Positions 25,378 through 33,742 of a stretch of DNA of 64,000 bases are shown here, in pieces. The stretch lies in contig DAOTJS010000005.1 in NCBI GenBank assembly GCA_035448825.1, positions 1-64,000 on the forward strand, given 5' to 3'. The position numbers were made by a program, and so were the translations under genes. Source of the stretch: JAGNGI01 sp035448825 (GTDB taxonomy: Bacteria > Fidelibacterota > UBA2242). Each line of letters starts with the position of its first letter. Within the stretch, counting starts at the first letter, position 1. The notes beneath the pieces were generated by a model, which saw only the letters and a list, made by a program, of their open reading frames with translations, did not search any database and was not told the origin of the DNA.

Positions 25378-25577
25378 TAGTGCGCAAAAAAATTGATAGG
25401 TACTTTCCTCGCTTTGCTCGGAAATGCATCAACGCTGTTGATGCCAATCCGGTAAGAGAAAAAATGGAATGCGCTAATAATATTAGCGCTCAAAACTGTG
25501 AGGTTGTAGATAGGTGCTTTCCTCACTTCGTTCGGAAATGCATTAACGCTGTTAATGCAATCCGGTTGGGAATGAAC
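25378..25577. repeat. REP array (family 1), right part: one 5'-truncated and one full unit
   Basis: The truncated unit (about 25391-25462) keeps H2 and H3; the next unit (25463-25577) is full length. A 66-codon open frame at 25380-25580 reads through these repeats and is not a gene. The last unit ends exactly at the thrC stop codon. Confidence 0.93.
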
Positions 25578-26899
25578 TAACTCAGCAACAGTTCCTTGAA
25601 CTCGTCATACTCACTGGAAATCACCCGAGACAGAATTTTGCGATCCAGGAATTTTTTCAGGCGGTCGGGAATGGGAACTGTAGCCCCGATGACTGGTTCG
25701 ACGATGTCGCGAAACTTCGCAGGGTGAGCCGTTTCCAGAAAAATACCGGTGTCTATTTCTGGATGTTTGGCGAGATAATTTTGAATGCCAAGATAGCCGA
25801 CGGCGCCATGAGGGTCAAGAATATAACCGAAATTTCGATAGACTTCGGCAATCGCGCTGCGAGTTTCATCGTCATTAAAATAACTTCCAGCCAGATCGCG
25901 CCGCATTTTCTCAACGGAATGATCGTAGAGTTCCAGCATCCGGGCGAAATTGCTGGGATTGCCAACGTCCATAGCGTTGGAAATAGTCTGAATTGAGGTG
26001 CGTGGTTCATATTTCCCGGTCGCCAGGTAATCCGGAACGACGTGATTGATGTTAGTAGCGGCGATGAAGCGTGCGACCGGCAAGCCCATTTTTTTAGCAA
26101 TTAGTCCGGCAGTCAAGTTGCCGAAATTGCCGCTCGGCACGCAAATGGCGATTTTTCTAGAATGAAAATTGGGGACCTGGCGAATTGCATTGAAATAATA
26201 GAAAGTTTGAGGAATCAGCCGGGCAATGTTGATCGAGTTAGCTGAACTGACCATCAGAGTTTTCTGAATGTCTGGGTCAACCAGGGCGGTTTTGACCAGA
26301 CGCTGGCAGTCGTCGAAAGTGCCTTCTACTTTTAAGGCGCTGACATTCTCGCCGAGAGTCCCAATTTGTTTTTCCTGAATCAGACTAATCTTTCCGGCTG
26401 GATAAAGCACGACGACATCGATGCCCGGTACCTGGAAAAAACCGTTGGCAACTGCACTGCCGGTATCGCCGGAGGTGGCAACTAGTATTGTGAGTTTGCG
26501 ATTATCATTGCGAATGAAATGAGCCATCAGGCGCGACATAAAACGGGCGCCGACATCTTTGAAGGCGAGAGTAGGTCCGTGAAAAAGTTCGAGAATTTTA
26601 ATCTTTTCCGAAAGGTTTACCAGTGGCGTTTCGAAATTTAGAGCCTCGGCAATGATCTCTTGAAGAACCTCAGATGGTAAATCATCGCCAAGTAAAGCTT
26701 TAGCAATTTCATAAGACAGCGATTGAAAAGTCATTTCCGGCAAGTCTTTGAAAAATTTGTCCGGCATAATCGGCAGTGATTCCGGCAGATAAAGCCCACT
26801 ATCCGGTGGCATACCCTTTAATACGGCTTCTTTCAGAGCTACTTTATGCGAACGATCAGCAGTACTGTAGTAAAGCAAATTTTTATCCTTCCTGTGCAA
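25577..26899 (-). CDS. thrC: Threonine synthase
   Basis: A 440-aa PLP enzyme converting O-phospho-L-homoserine to L-threonine. The PLP lysine is in GPTLAFKDVGARF (Lys114). LVATSGDTGSAVANGF is the phosphate-binding loop region, and CVPSGNFGNLTAGL follows. The size and order match the fungal/E. coli-type enzyme. Its start overlaps the end of thrB by 17 nt; its stop abuts the REP array. Confidence 0.95.
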   Translation of the reverse strand: MHRKDKNLLYYSTADRSHKVALKEAVLKGMPPDSGLYLPESLPIMPDKFFKDLPEMTFQSLSYEIAKALLGDDLPSEVLQEIIAEALNFETPLVNLSEKIKILELFHGPTLAFKDVGARFMSRLMAHFIRNDNRKLTILVATSGDTGSAVANGFFQVPGIDVVVLYPAGKISLIQEKQIGTLGENVSALKVEGTFDDCQRLVKTALVDPDIQKTLMVSSANSINIARLIPQTFYYFNAIRQVPNFHSRKIAICVPSGNFGNLTAGLIAKKMGLPVARFIAATNINHVVPDYLATGKYEPRTSIQTISNAMDVGNPSNFARMLELYDHSVEKMRRDLAGSYFNDDETRSAIAEVYRNFGYILDPHGAVGYLGIQNYLAKHPEIDTGIFLETAHPAKFRDIVEPVIGATVPIPDRLKKFLDRKILSRVISSEYDEFKELLLS

Positions 26900-27821
26900 T
26901 GATTTTTGGGCCTTCTGTGTTAATCGTCGAGATATAGATTTGGTTGCAGATTTCGTAATTGGCTAAGACAGCCTGCATAGAACCGGCGATTTTTTGAGCA
27001 ATTTCTGGCGAGTTTGAAAGCGCAAAAAGCGATGGACCGGAGCCGGAAATACTACATCCGAGAGCGCCGCTGTCCAGAGCAACCTTTTTCATCTCGTAGA
27101 AATGAGGAATGAGTTTTGCCCGCTGAGGTTCGATAATATAATCATTCATTGATCGGCTAATCAACGCTATGTCTTTCCGGTATAGCCCGGCGACCAGTCC
27201 GGCTGTGTTAGCCCATTGTTTTACGGCGACTTTTAGAGGAACGTTCGGGGAAAGAATGTTGCGGGCGTCGGCCGTATTGATTTCGATTTCAGGGTGAATA
27301 ATCGTGCAGTAGAGATTTTCCGGAACCGGCAACTCTATGATGTCCGGCGGTTCATAGGAGCGAATTAAAACGAAACCGCCAAAGATAGCCGGCGCGACAT
27401 TGTCGGCATGGGCGGCGCCGCAAGCCAATTTCTCCGATTGCATAGCGATCCTGAGCAGTTCGGATTTTGTCAGCCGGTTATCGAAAAGGGTGTTAAGGGC
27501 AAAGAGTACCGCCACAGCACTGGCGGCGCTAGAACCCAATCCGCTACTAAGCGGCATTTTTTTGTGCAATTCGATGGCAACACCTTGCCGGGATTTAATA
27601 GCTTCGAGATAGCGGATGGCGGCGAATCCAGCAGTGTTTTTTTCGGCGGCTTTTGGCAATTTCCCATTGTCGCCGGTTATGCGTGTAATTTCGACTCCGG
27701 GATTTGCGCGGAGAGTGACTTTGGCAACATCGCCCGGTTCATTAACAGCAAAACCAAAAATATCGAAACCGCAAGCGACATTAGCCACAGTAGCCGGTGC
27801 GAAAACAGTGATAGACTTCAT
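26883..27821 (-). CDS. thrB: Homoserine kinase
   Basis: A 312-aa GHMP kinase phosphorylating homoserine. The N-terminal PATVANVACGFDIFGFA, the ATP-binding PLSSGLGSSAASAVA (residues ~90-104) and the C-terminal GCSISGSGPSLFAL are the three GHMP motifs. ATG overlaps the thrA stop by one base (TGATG), so coupling is likely. Confidence 0.96.
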   Translation of the reverse strand: MKSITVFAPATVANVACGFDIFGFAVNEPGDVAKVTLRANPGVEITRITGDNGKLPKAAEKNTAGFAAIRYLEAIKSRQGVAIELHKKMPLSSGLGSSAASAVAVLFALNTLFDNRLTKSELLRIAMQSEKLACGAAHADNVAPAIFGGFVLIRSYEPPDIIELPVPENLYCTIIHPEIEINTADARNILSPNVPLKVAVKQWANTAGLVAGLYRKDIALISRSMNDYIIEPQRAKLIPHFYEMKKVALDSGALGCSISGSGPSLFALSNSPEIAQKIAGSMQAVLANYEICNQIYISTINTEGPKIIAQEG

Positions 27822-30289
27822 CAGAAACTCTTGCTTTTCATAACAGCGTTGGCAATTTTAAAAATGTCAGCCATTACGCCGGCGGCGGTAACTTCGGCCC
27901 CGGCCCCGGCGCCTTTGATAACCAATGGATTTTCAGCGTAGCGTTTCGTAGTGAATGCGACGATGTTATCACTACCGCTCAGGAAGTAGAAGGGATGAGT
28001 TGCTTCAACCTGAACTAATTTCAGTTCGGTTTTTTCATTTTCGTAGGTTGCGATATAGCGTAAAACTTTACCTTCCGCAGACGCTTGCCAGAGCAATTGA
28101 TCAAAATAGTCATTGGATTTTTCGAGTTCGGCAAAAAACGCTTCTATTGTCGGGGCTTCGAGGCAATTTTCCGGCAAAAGCGGTTCGATTTGAATGTCAG
28201 AAAGTTCGGCGGGAATACCGATTTCGCGGACGAGCAGCAAAACTTTGCGGGCGAAATCCAGTCCACTAAGATCGTCGCGTGGATCAGGTTCGGTAAAACC
28301 CCGAGCTTTAGCTTCACGCACGACGGCGCTGAACTTCTTCCCCGGTTTGAAATTATTGAGAATATAACTAATTGTGCCGGAAAGAATCGCTTCGATTCGG
28401 ATAATTTGGTCGCCGGAATTGATCATATCGCGCAGAGTGCTGATAATTGGCAGAGCCGCCCCGGCATTGGTTTCATAGAGAAAATGAACGTGTTTGCTTT
28501 TCGCCAATTCGTGGAATTTCCGATATTGAGCATATGGACCAGTGTTGCCGATTTTATTCGCCGTCACAATGGAGGTGCGGCCGGCTAAAATTTTTTCATA
28601 ATAATTCACAATATCGGCGCTGGCGGTGCAATCTACGAAGACATTGTTGTCGAGGTTCAGTTTCTTTATTTCAGCCAATAAAACCTGCATATCATTTTTG
28701 ACCTGACACTTATTGAGAGAATCGCGCCAGTTGTTTAGATCGATTCCGTCCGGCTCGATCAGCATTTTCCGGCTATTGGCAAGGCCGACGACTTTAATAT
28801 CCAGACTATAATTTTCCAGTAAATTGATATAATTGGCTTTAATTTGTTCAATTAAAGTTGAACCGATTAAACCTACCCCGAAGAGAAACAAATTCAATTT
28901 AATTTTTTTGGCAAAAAAAGCGTTATGAATGGCATTAAGCGCCGGTTTTTCATCTTTTTGGTCAATTACGATGGAGATATTCAATTCCGAGGAACCTTGA
29001 GCGATGGCAATGACGTTAATGGATTTTTCTCCTAGCGCGCTGAAAAGACGTCCCGCCAGGCCGGTGGTGCGGCGCATTCGTTCGCCCACAACAGCGATGA
29101 TGACCAGATCATTTTCCACTACGACCGGATCAACTAGGCGGAGTTTAATTTCAAGGGCGAACTCTTCTTCGATGACTTTTTTGGCAATATTGACAGAATC
29201 GCGTAAAATGGCGACACAGATTGAGTGCTCGGATGAAGCCTGGGAAATTAAAATCACGTTGACATTGACTTTAGCGAGAGCACCGAAAAGACGAGAGGAA
29301 ATGCCACTGACGCCGACCATACCGCTACCTTGAACCGTCAGCAGTGAAATGTCGCGGATTGAAGTGACACCTTTGACAAAGCCACCGTTAGCGGAAGGAT
29401 TTTTGCGAATAACTGTGCCGGGGAAATCCGGATTAAAAGTGTTCAGGATACGAATAGGAATATTCTTATCAATCACCGGCTGAATAGTTGGCGGAAAGAG
29501 CACTTTGGCGCCGAAATGACTGAGTTCCAAGGCTTCTTCGTAGCTGAGTTCGGCTAATGAAAAAGCTTCTTTGACTTTGTTAGGATCAGCCGACATAAAA
29601 CCGTTGACGTCTTTCCAGATTTGAATTTCCTCAGCGTCGAGAGCGGCACCGATTAAAGATGCAGTCAAGTCCGAACCGCCGCGGCCTAAAGTTGTAGTAA
29701 TGCCATCTTCCGTAGCCGCGATAAAGCCGGTGACGACTGGAATTCCAGTGAAATTTTTAAAAAAGGCCTGGATTTTTGGATTGGTAATATTCGGAAGGAT
29801 ATGCGCCGCTCCGAAATGATTGTCTGTTACCAGAAATTGCCGGGCGTCAACGTATTTTGTTGGATAACCTATGGATTGGCCGTATGCGGCGATAATTGTG
29901 CAAGCCAGGCGTTCCCCGAAACTCAGGATCAGGTCGAGAGATTGCCCGGATAATTCTTTTAATAAGAAAACGCCGTGGACAATTTCTTTTAATTCCGTGA
30001 GGATGTTTTCGATTTCGGCGTTGAGGGTCTTCTGCCTGTCTGATGGTATTAATTTTTCGATAAAGTAAAAATGTTTCCGGGAAAGGTCATCGAGAATAAT
30101 TTGGTAGGTTTTATCTTTTTGGGCCGCTAATTGGCTGATTTCTTTCAATTGATCAGTGACATTATTGAAAGCTGAAAAAACTGTAATGACGGCGTTTCCG
30201 CTCTGGATTTCCTTAGCGATGATATTAAAAATGGTTTGCAGATTTTCCGGCTTGCCGACTGAACTGCCACCGAATTTTAAGACTTTCAT
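27821..30289 (-). CDS. thrA: Bifunctional aspartokinase / homoserine dehydrogenase
   Basis: An 822-aa fusion, same length class as E. coli ThrA. Aspartokinase is at residues 1-~295 (KFGGSSVGKPENL at the N-terminus, GFIAATEDGITTTLGRGGSD), tandem ACT regulatory domains at ~310-460 (GSGMVGVSGISSRLFGAL; VGERMRRTTGLAGRLFSALG), and homoserine dehydrogenase at ~470-822 (FGVGLIGSTLIEQI for NAD(P), FLYETNAGAALPII, GTISYILNNF). The ACT domains suggest feedback control, presumably by threonine. First gene of thrABC; no thr-leader-like peptide was recognised upstream. Confidence 0.97.
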   Translation of the reverse strand: MKVLKFGGSSVGKPENLQTIFNIIAKEIQSGNAVITVFSAFNNVTDQLKEISQLAAQKDKTYQIILDDLSRKHFYFIEKLIPSDRQKTLNAEIENILTELKEIVHGVFLLKELSGQSLDLILSFGERLACTIIAAYGQSIGYPTKYVDARQFLVTDNHFGAAHILPNITNPKIQAFFKNFTGIPVVTGFIAATEDGITTTLGRGGSDLTASLIGAALDAEEIQIWKDVNGFMSADPNKVKEAFSLAELSYEEALELSHFGAKVLFPPTIQPVIDKNIPIRILNTFNPDFPGTVIRKNPSANGGFVKGVTSIRDISLLTVQGSGMVGVSGISSRLFGALAKVNVNVILISQASSEHSICVAILRDSVNIAKKVIEEEFALEIKLRLVDPVVVENDLVIIAVVGERMRRTTGLAGRLFSALGEKSINVIAIAQGSSELNISIVIDQKDEKPALNAIHNAFFAKKIKLNLFLFGVGLIGSTLIEQIKANYINLLENYSLDIKVVGLANSRKMLIEPDGIDLNNWRDSLNKCQVKNDMQVLLAEIKKLNLDNNVFVDCTASADIVNYYEKILAGRTSIVTANKIGNTGPYAQYRKFHELAKSKHVHFLYETNAGAALPIISTLRDMINSGDQIIRIEAILSGTISYILNNFKPGKKFSAVVREAKARGFTEPDPRDDLSGLDFARKVLLLVREIGIPAELSDIQIEPLLPENCLEAPTIEAFFAELEKSNDYFDQLLWQASAEGKVLRYIATYENEKTELKLVQVEATHPFYFLSGSDNIVAFTTKRYAENPLVIKGAGAGAEVTAAGVMADIFKIANAVMKSKSF

Positions 30290-30624
30290 ATAGCGTCTTT
30301 CTATCTGGTTGTCAATTGTTCAATTATAACTTGAGAAAATACGATTTTTTTAGGAACTAGAAAAGACTATGAACCTTCAGAAGGTCATAATTGGAAATTA
30401 TGTGTTAAGCACAGTTTTTTGGAATGACCTTCTGAAGGTTGATATCGGAAGGTCTCAGAAATTTTACAAAATATTTAGTATTTTGCTTAAGGTACATCAT
30501 TTTCGGCTTTAACTTTGAATATGCAACAATTTTACCACATTTTGAGATGTATTTTTATCCCGAATTATATATGTTGTTACAAGTATGGCATTAAAAGACA
30601 ATAAATACATAAGGAAAATGTGAG
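30290..30624. other. 335-nt divergent intergenic region between thrA and the GH5 gene
   Basis: It contains family-2 element B (30372-30440) and otherwise AT-rich sequence that must hold the divergent promoters of thrABC and the hemicellulase run. No gene and no confident promoter boxes. Confidence 0.5.
30372..30440. repeat. Family-2 palindromic element, copy B
   Basis: Perfect 17-nt inverted arms aaccttcagaaggtcat (30372-30388) and complement (30424-30440), total 69 nt. Its centre and right arm are closely similar to copy C at 35354-35424, beyond the other end of the hemicellulase genes. Confidence 0.9.
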
Positions 30625-32103
30625 ATGAAAACAAATCCTTATAGTACAAAGCCAGTTAAATCTATTTTAAAAAAAACCTATTTGGCTATTTTTCTTTGCG
30701 GATTGTTCTTTAACCCGTCGCTTTTTGCCCAACTGCCAACAGCCCAGCAGATAGCCAGCCGAATGAAAGTCGGCTGGAATCTTGGTAATACTCTGGAAGC
30801 CATTGGTGGTGAAACCGCATGGGGCAATCCTAAAACCACTCAACGACTTATTGATTCTGTAAAGGCTGCCGGCTTTAATTCAATCCGACTTCCGGTAGCC
30901 TGGTTCGATCACTCGGATACAAATACCTGTGAAATTAATGCTGACTGGATCGCTCGTGTAAAAGAAGTTGTGGACTACTGCATTAACGATAGTCTGTATG
31001 TAATTATCAATATCCATTGGGACCATGGTTGGCTGGAAAACCGGGTAAACTCTGCCAATCAGAACAAAGTAAATGAAAGGCAGAATGCCTATTGGACCCA
31101 AATCGCTAATTATTTCAAAAATTATGATGAACATTTATTATTTGCCGGAGCCAATGAACCCAATGTCGATAATGCCGCCGGAATGGCGATTTTATTATCC
31201 TATCACCAGACATTTATTGATGCTGTGCGCGCGACAGGAGGCAATAATAGCTCCCGTACATTGATTATTCAGGGTCCATCAACGGATATCGAAAAAACTA
31301 ATAAATTAATGAATACTATGCCCACAGACCGAATTGCTGATCGTCTAATGGTGGAAGTTCATTACTACAGTCCCTATCAATTTTGTCTAATGACTGAAGA
31401 TGCCAGCTGGGGTAAAATGTTTTACTATTGGGGAAGCGGTTATCATTCCGCTAAAGAGACCAGCCGGAATGCCACCTGGGGTGAGGAAACTTATTTAAAT
31501 GAATCCTTGGAATTAATGAAAACCAAGTTCGTTGATCAGGGGTTTCCGGTGATAATCGGTGAATATGGTGTCATCAAACGAACTCTTCCGGCGAATTCAG
31601 ATCAGGCTCTTCATATCGCCTCCCGTGAATATTATTACAAATATTTCGTTAAATCTGCCGTCAGTAGGGGTATCATTCCATTTAATTGGGATACTGGACC
31701 ATATTGGACGAATGCGATGGGAATTTTTGATCGCCAAACGGGAGCAACAGTTGATCGGGGACTTTTGGATGCCATTATGGAAGGCGTAGAATTAGGAAAC
31801 AGTACCGATATATTTGACGACTCTATGTTAGATTCGCCCGACAAATTTCGCCTCGATCAGAACTATCCCAATCCCTTCAATCTATCAACGCAAATCAGCT
31901 ACCAACTACCAACAAGCACTTTCGCTGTCTTAAAAGTGTTTGATATTAAGGGAAAGGAACTGAGAACTCTGGTCAATGAAAGACAGAGCCAAGGCAATCA
32001 TTCGGTAACATTTGATGCCACTGATCTGTCGAGTGGAGTATATCTATACAGGCTTGAAACCCCAATCGGAATTAGCACCCAAAAACTTCTTTTACTCAAA
32101 TAG
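30625..32103 (+). CDS. GH5 endoglucanase/hemicellulase with T9SS sorting domain
   Basis: 492 aa. Signal peptide (YLAIFLCGLFFNPSLFAQ, residues ~20-37), GH5 TIM barrel (~40-395), then a T9SS sorting domain. The barrel shows VGWNLGNTLEA, INIHWDHGWL, AGANEPN with acid/base Glu178, EVHYYSPYQF and IIGEYG with nucleophile Glu313. The pattern resembles subfamily GH5_4 (beta-glucanase, xyloglucanase, lichenase), although subfamily cannot be fixed without alignment. The tail NYPNPFNLSTQISYQLP to TQKLLLLK would send it to the cell surface. Neighbouring GH43 and GH39 suggest xylan or arabinoxylan/xyloglucan breakdown. Confidence 0.92.
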   Translation: MKTNPYSTKPVKSILKKTYLAIFLCGLFFNPSLFAQLPTAQQIASRMKVGWNLGNTLEAIGGETAWGNPKTTQRLIDSVKAAGFNSIRLPVAWFDHSDTNTCEINADWIARVKEVVDYCINDSLYVIINIHWDHGWLENRVNSANQNKVNERQNAYWTQIANYFKNYDEHLLFAGANEPNVDNAAGMAILLSYHQTFIDAVRATGGNNSSRTLIIQGPSTDIEKTNKLMNTMPTDRIADRLMVEVHYYSPYQFCLMTEDASWGKMFYYWGSGYHSAKETSRNATWGEETYLNESLELMKTKFVDQGFPVIIGEYGVIKRTLPANSDQALHIASREYYYKYFVKSAVSRGIIPFNWDTGPYWTNAMGIFDRQTGATVDRGLLDAIMEGVELGNSTDIFDDSMLDSPDKFRLDQNYPNPFNLSTQISYQLPTSTFAVLKVFDIKGKELRTLVNERQSQGNHSVTFDATDLSSGVYLYRLETPIGISTQKLLLLK

Positions 32104-32113
32104 TAAGCAGAAA

Positions 32114-33661
32114 ATGCTAGTGATGAAAAACCGATTCAAAGTAATTATTATTCTTTCCATTGTTCAATTATTTCTCCAATTAGCCAACAATGCAAATGCC
32201 CAATACCAAAAAAGTAGCATTGATGTAAAAAAAGGTTATTATCTGAACCCGATCTTTTCCGGTGATTATCCCGATCCAAGTATCCTTAAAGACGGCGACG
32301 ATTACTATCTCGTAAATTCATCCTTTGACTATTATCCAGGTTTATTAATCTGGCACTCGAAAGATTTAATCAATTGGTCACCAGTAACGAATGCCTTGTA
32401 TCAATGCGTTGGTTCGGTTTGGGCGCCGGACCTAGTAAAATATAGAGGTAAGTATTACATCTATTTCCCAGTGCCTGATAAACAGACGAACTATGTAGTA
32501 TATGCTGATTCGATCAAAGGACCTTGGAGTGTCCCAATCAATTTAAAAGTTAGCCATATAGACCCAGGTCACTTCGTTGATGAAAATGGCAAACGCTATT
32601 TATATTTTAGTAGTGGCGACTATATTCCGTTATCGGATGATGGACTTTCTGTAGTTGGTGATTTTACGCATGCTTATGATGGCTGGCCGATCCCGCGCGA
32701 CTGGACAATTGAACTTTTTGCTCTGGAAGGTCCCAAGGTTACCAAACGAGGAGACTATTATTATCTAACTGTTGCCGAAGGCGGCACGGCTGGTCCAGCA
32801 ACCGGTCATATGATTATTTCGGCCAGGTCAAAATCGCCATTCGGTCCCTGGGAAAATTCCCCCTTTAATCCAATTATAAGAGCCAGTAGCAAGGAAGAAC
32901 GTTGGTGGTCAAAGGGTCATGGTACTTTGTTTGAAGACACCGAAGGAGATTGGTGGATAATTTTCCACAGCTATGAAAAAGATTACCTAAATATGGGCCG
33001 GCAAATCCTATTAGAACCGGTCGAGTGGACCAATGACGGTTGGTTTAGAACACCTAATATTAAAACCGATAAGCCGATTAAAAAACCTTACGAAAAAGTC
33101 GTGCACTCAACCTACACCTTGAATGATGACTTTAGCGGTCCGGAATTAAAGCACCATTGGAAATTTTTTCAGGAATATGATACCAGCAGATTTTATTTTG
33201 CCAATAATTGTTTGATAATTAAGGGTAAAAGCCAATCAGTAGAAGGCTCTTCCCCATTATTATGTATTCCGTCTGATCATTCTTATACTGCCGAAGTAGA
33301 ACTCACGATTAAAGGTGACGCAATCGGCGGTTTGGTGCTTTTTTATAATGATAACTATCATTCGGGAATTCTGGCCGATGATAAAAATATCCTTGCCGAT
33401 CTGCGAGGCTGGCAATTTCCAACCGAAAAAAATGTAATCGCTCGCCATGTTTTTCTAAAACTGAAAAACATAGAGAATACGGTTGATATGTATTATAGTA
33501 AAGACGGCAAAGACTGGAATAAAATTGAGACCTCGGCTGAAGTTTCAGGATTTAATCACAATGCGCTGAGCGGATTTCTCAGTTTGCGTATTGGTTTATG
33601 TTCAATTGGCGATGGAGAAGTCGCATTTAAAAACTTCAAATATGAACCTATAAATAAGTAA
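32114..33661 (+). CDS. GH43 beta-xylosidase / alpha-arabinofuranosidase
   Basis: About 515 aa from ATG 32114 (or 32123); the open frame back to 32012 only overlaps the GH5 gene and is not needed. Signal peptide VIIILSIVQLFLQLANNANAQ. Five-bladed propeller domain with SGDYPDPSILKDGDDYYLV (catalytic base Asp54), SIDPGHF-like DPGHFVDENG (pKa-modulating Asp) and FALEGPKV (acid Glu205), then GHGTLFEDTEGDWW. Residues ~335-515 are a beta-sandwich with VELTIKGDAIGGLVLFYND, as in GH43 enzymes with a C-terminal DUF1349-like domain. It removes xylosyl or arabinosyl units from hemicellulose. No T9SS domain. Confidence 0.9.
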   Translation: MLVMKNRFKVIIILSIVQLFLQLANNANAQYQKSSIDVKKGYYLNPIFSGDYPDPSILKDGDDYYLVNSSFDYYPGLLIWHSKDLINWSPVTNALYQCVGSVWAPDLVKYRGKYYIYFPVPDKQTNYVVYADSIKGPWSVPINLKVSHIDPGHFVDENGKRYLYFSSGDYIPLSDDGLSVVGDFTHAYDGWPIPRDWTIELFALEGPKVTKRGDYYYLTVAEGGTAGPATGHMIISARSKSPFGPWENSPFNPIIRASSKEERWWSKGHGTLFEDTEGDWWIIFHSYEKDYLNMGRQILLEPVEWTNDGWFRTPNIKTDKPIKKPYEKVVHSTYTLNDDFSGPELKHHWKFFQEYDTSRFYFANNCLIIKGKSQSVEGSSPLLCIPSDHSYTAEVELTIKGDAIGGLVLFYNDNYHSGILADDKNILADLRGWQFPTEKNVIARHVFLKLKNIENTVDMYYSKDGKDWNKIETSAEVSGFNHNALSGFLSLRIGLCSIGDGEVAFKNFKYEPINK

Positions 33662-33742
33662 TTTTGATACAAAGGACTAATGAAGTAAAAAAGATTGGAA
33701 ATATTACTCATTAAAATAAGCACAATAGAAAGGAATCTTGCT

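Noticed and set aside
24274..25577. Regular repeats considered as a CRISPR array
   Set aside because: The repeated unit is the whole 113 nt with no unique spacers between copies, and no cas genes are near.
25380..25580. 66-codon open frame on the + strand
   Set aside because: It reads through two copies of the 113-nt REP unit; the similar peptides it would encode repeat with the unit and reflect repeat DNA, not a gene.
32012..32113. N-terminal extension of the GH43 gene overlapping GH5
   Set aside because: The signal peptide begins after ATG 32114/32123; the extension simply shares DNA with the GH5 sorting domain in another frame.
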